Shown piece by piece: positions 63,791 to 64,000 of a stretch of 64,000 nt of DNA; positions within the stretch are counted from its first letter, which is position 1, and each line of letters starts with the position of its first letter. The translations under genes and the position numbers were made by a program. The stretch is from Streptacidiphilus sp. ASG 303 (GTDB taxonomy: Bacteria > Actinomycetota > Actinomycetes > Streptomycetales > Streptomycetaceae). A model generated the notes under the pieces. The model worked only from the letters and a program-made list of their open reading frames with translations. It was not told where the DNA came from and searched no databases. The DNA lies in contig NZ_JAJLRA010000002.1 of NCBI RefSeq assembly GCF_020991365.1, positions 372,001 to 436,000 of the forward strand, in the 5' to 3' direction.

Positions 63791-64000
63791 TCAGCCGATG
63801 AGGCGGGAGAGGACGACGGAGCTGCGACTGCGCTGCACGCCGGGCTCGCGGCGGATGCGCTCGATGACGGCCTCCAGGTGCCGCATGTCGGCGGCCCGCA
63901 GGTGGACGAGGGCGTCGGGGTCGCCGGTGACCGTCCAGGCGGCGACGACCTCGGGGAACTGGCGGAGGCTGGCGAGGATCTCCTCGGGCGAGGTGCGCTC
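63791..64000 (-). CDS. Lrp/AsnC-family transcriptional regulator (3' part)
   Basis: The last 69 codons and the TGA of this gene are in the window; the rest lies beyond base 64000. The product ends with LRQFPEVVAAWTVTGDPDAL, then HLEAVIERIRREPGVQRSRS and VVLSRLIG, the RAM ligand-binding half of an Lrp/AsnC protein. The N-terminal helix-turn-helix is outside the window. It is upstream of and co-directional with the decarboxylase gene. Confidence 0.88.
   Translation of the reverse strand, partial: ERTSPEEILASLRQFPEVVAAWTVTGDPDALVHLRAADMRHLEAVIERIRREPGVQRSRSSVVLSRLIG

Overview
The window looks like a piece of a Streptomyces core chromosome. It has very high G+C with strong third-position G/C bias, frequent GTG and TTG starts, GGAGG-type ribosome sites, and gene neighbourhoods matching the S. 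coelicolor SCO2104-SCO2161 area as I remember it. No rRNA or tRNA genes, insertion sequences, prophage genes, CRISPR arrays or biosynthetic megasynthases were seen. It is mostly a stable housekeeping region; the interest lies in its RNA switches, an attenuator, and a gene order that also matches Mycobacterium tuberculosis Rv2175c-Rv2204c.

Left part (1-15.7 kb). thiE follows a small DNA-binding protein gene on the minus strand. A TPP riboswitch precedes thiO-thiS-thiG. A PASTA-domain Ser/Thr kinase (PknL type) follows. Next come a GNAT enzyme, a sulfite-oxidase-like molybdenum protein, bacterioferritin, and its [2Fe-2S] partner bfd, which lies behind two iron boxes. Class II DAHP synthase (aroH) is divergent from a trp leader peptide, attenuator and fused trpE-trpG gene. 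A P1-family peptidase and a small P-loop kinase close this part.

Middle (15.8-38 kb). pfkA carries pyrophosphate-type active-site residues. It is followed by the MacR/MacS two-component system, a PlsC-like acyltransferase, an esterase, glucokinase (glkA), an ArsA-like protein with a degenerate P-loop, an SRPBCC protein, a phosphoesterase, a long-chain acyl-CoA ligase, a PimB-like mannosyltransferase and a GT87 integral-membrane glycosyltransferase. Then come an M48 protease, a gluzincin-like protein whose coding frame lacks a normal start codon, and two paralogous NlpC/P60 cell-wall hydrolases. Only the second of these has a c-di-AMP riboswitch leader.

Right part (38-64 kb). A NYN-domain protein, a zinc-ribbon protein, a rhomboid protease and a stand-alone Lrp ligand domain precede a class V PLP enzyme that sits behind a SAM-IV riboswitch and a six-residue leader ORF. 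trpD follows. The respiratory block is ctaE-qcrC-qcrA-qcrB on the plus strand and ctaC-ctaD-ctaF on the minus strand, together encoding the cytochrome bcc-aa3 supercomplex. Between the two sets lie a GntR regulator, a secreted protein and an L,D-transpeptidase. A cysteine desulfurase-TusA fusion, an adenosine-kinase-like sugar kinase, small hypotheticals, erpA, a GNAT protein, a PLP decarboxylase and the 3' end of an Lrp/AsnC regulator complete the window.

Common themes are envelope building (PIM-type mannosylation, NlpC/P60, L,D-transpeptidase, PASTA kinase), aromatic amino acid supply (aroH, trpEG, trpD), respiration, and Fe-S or sulfur handling. Family assignments rest on motifs read by eye and memory of the families; no database search was run.
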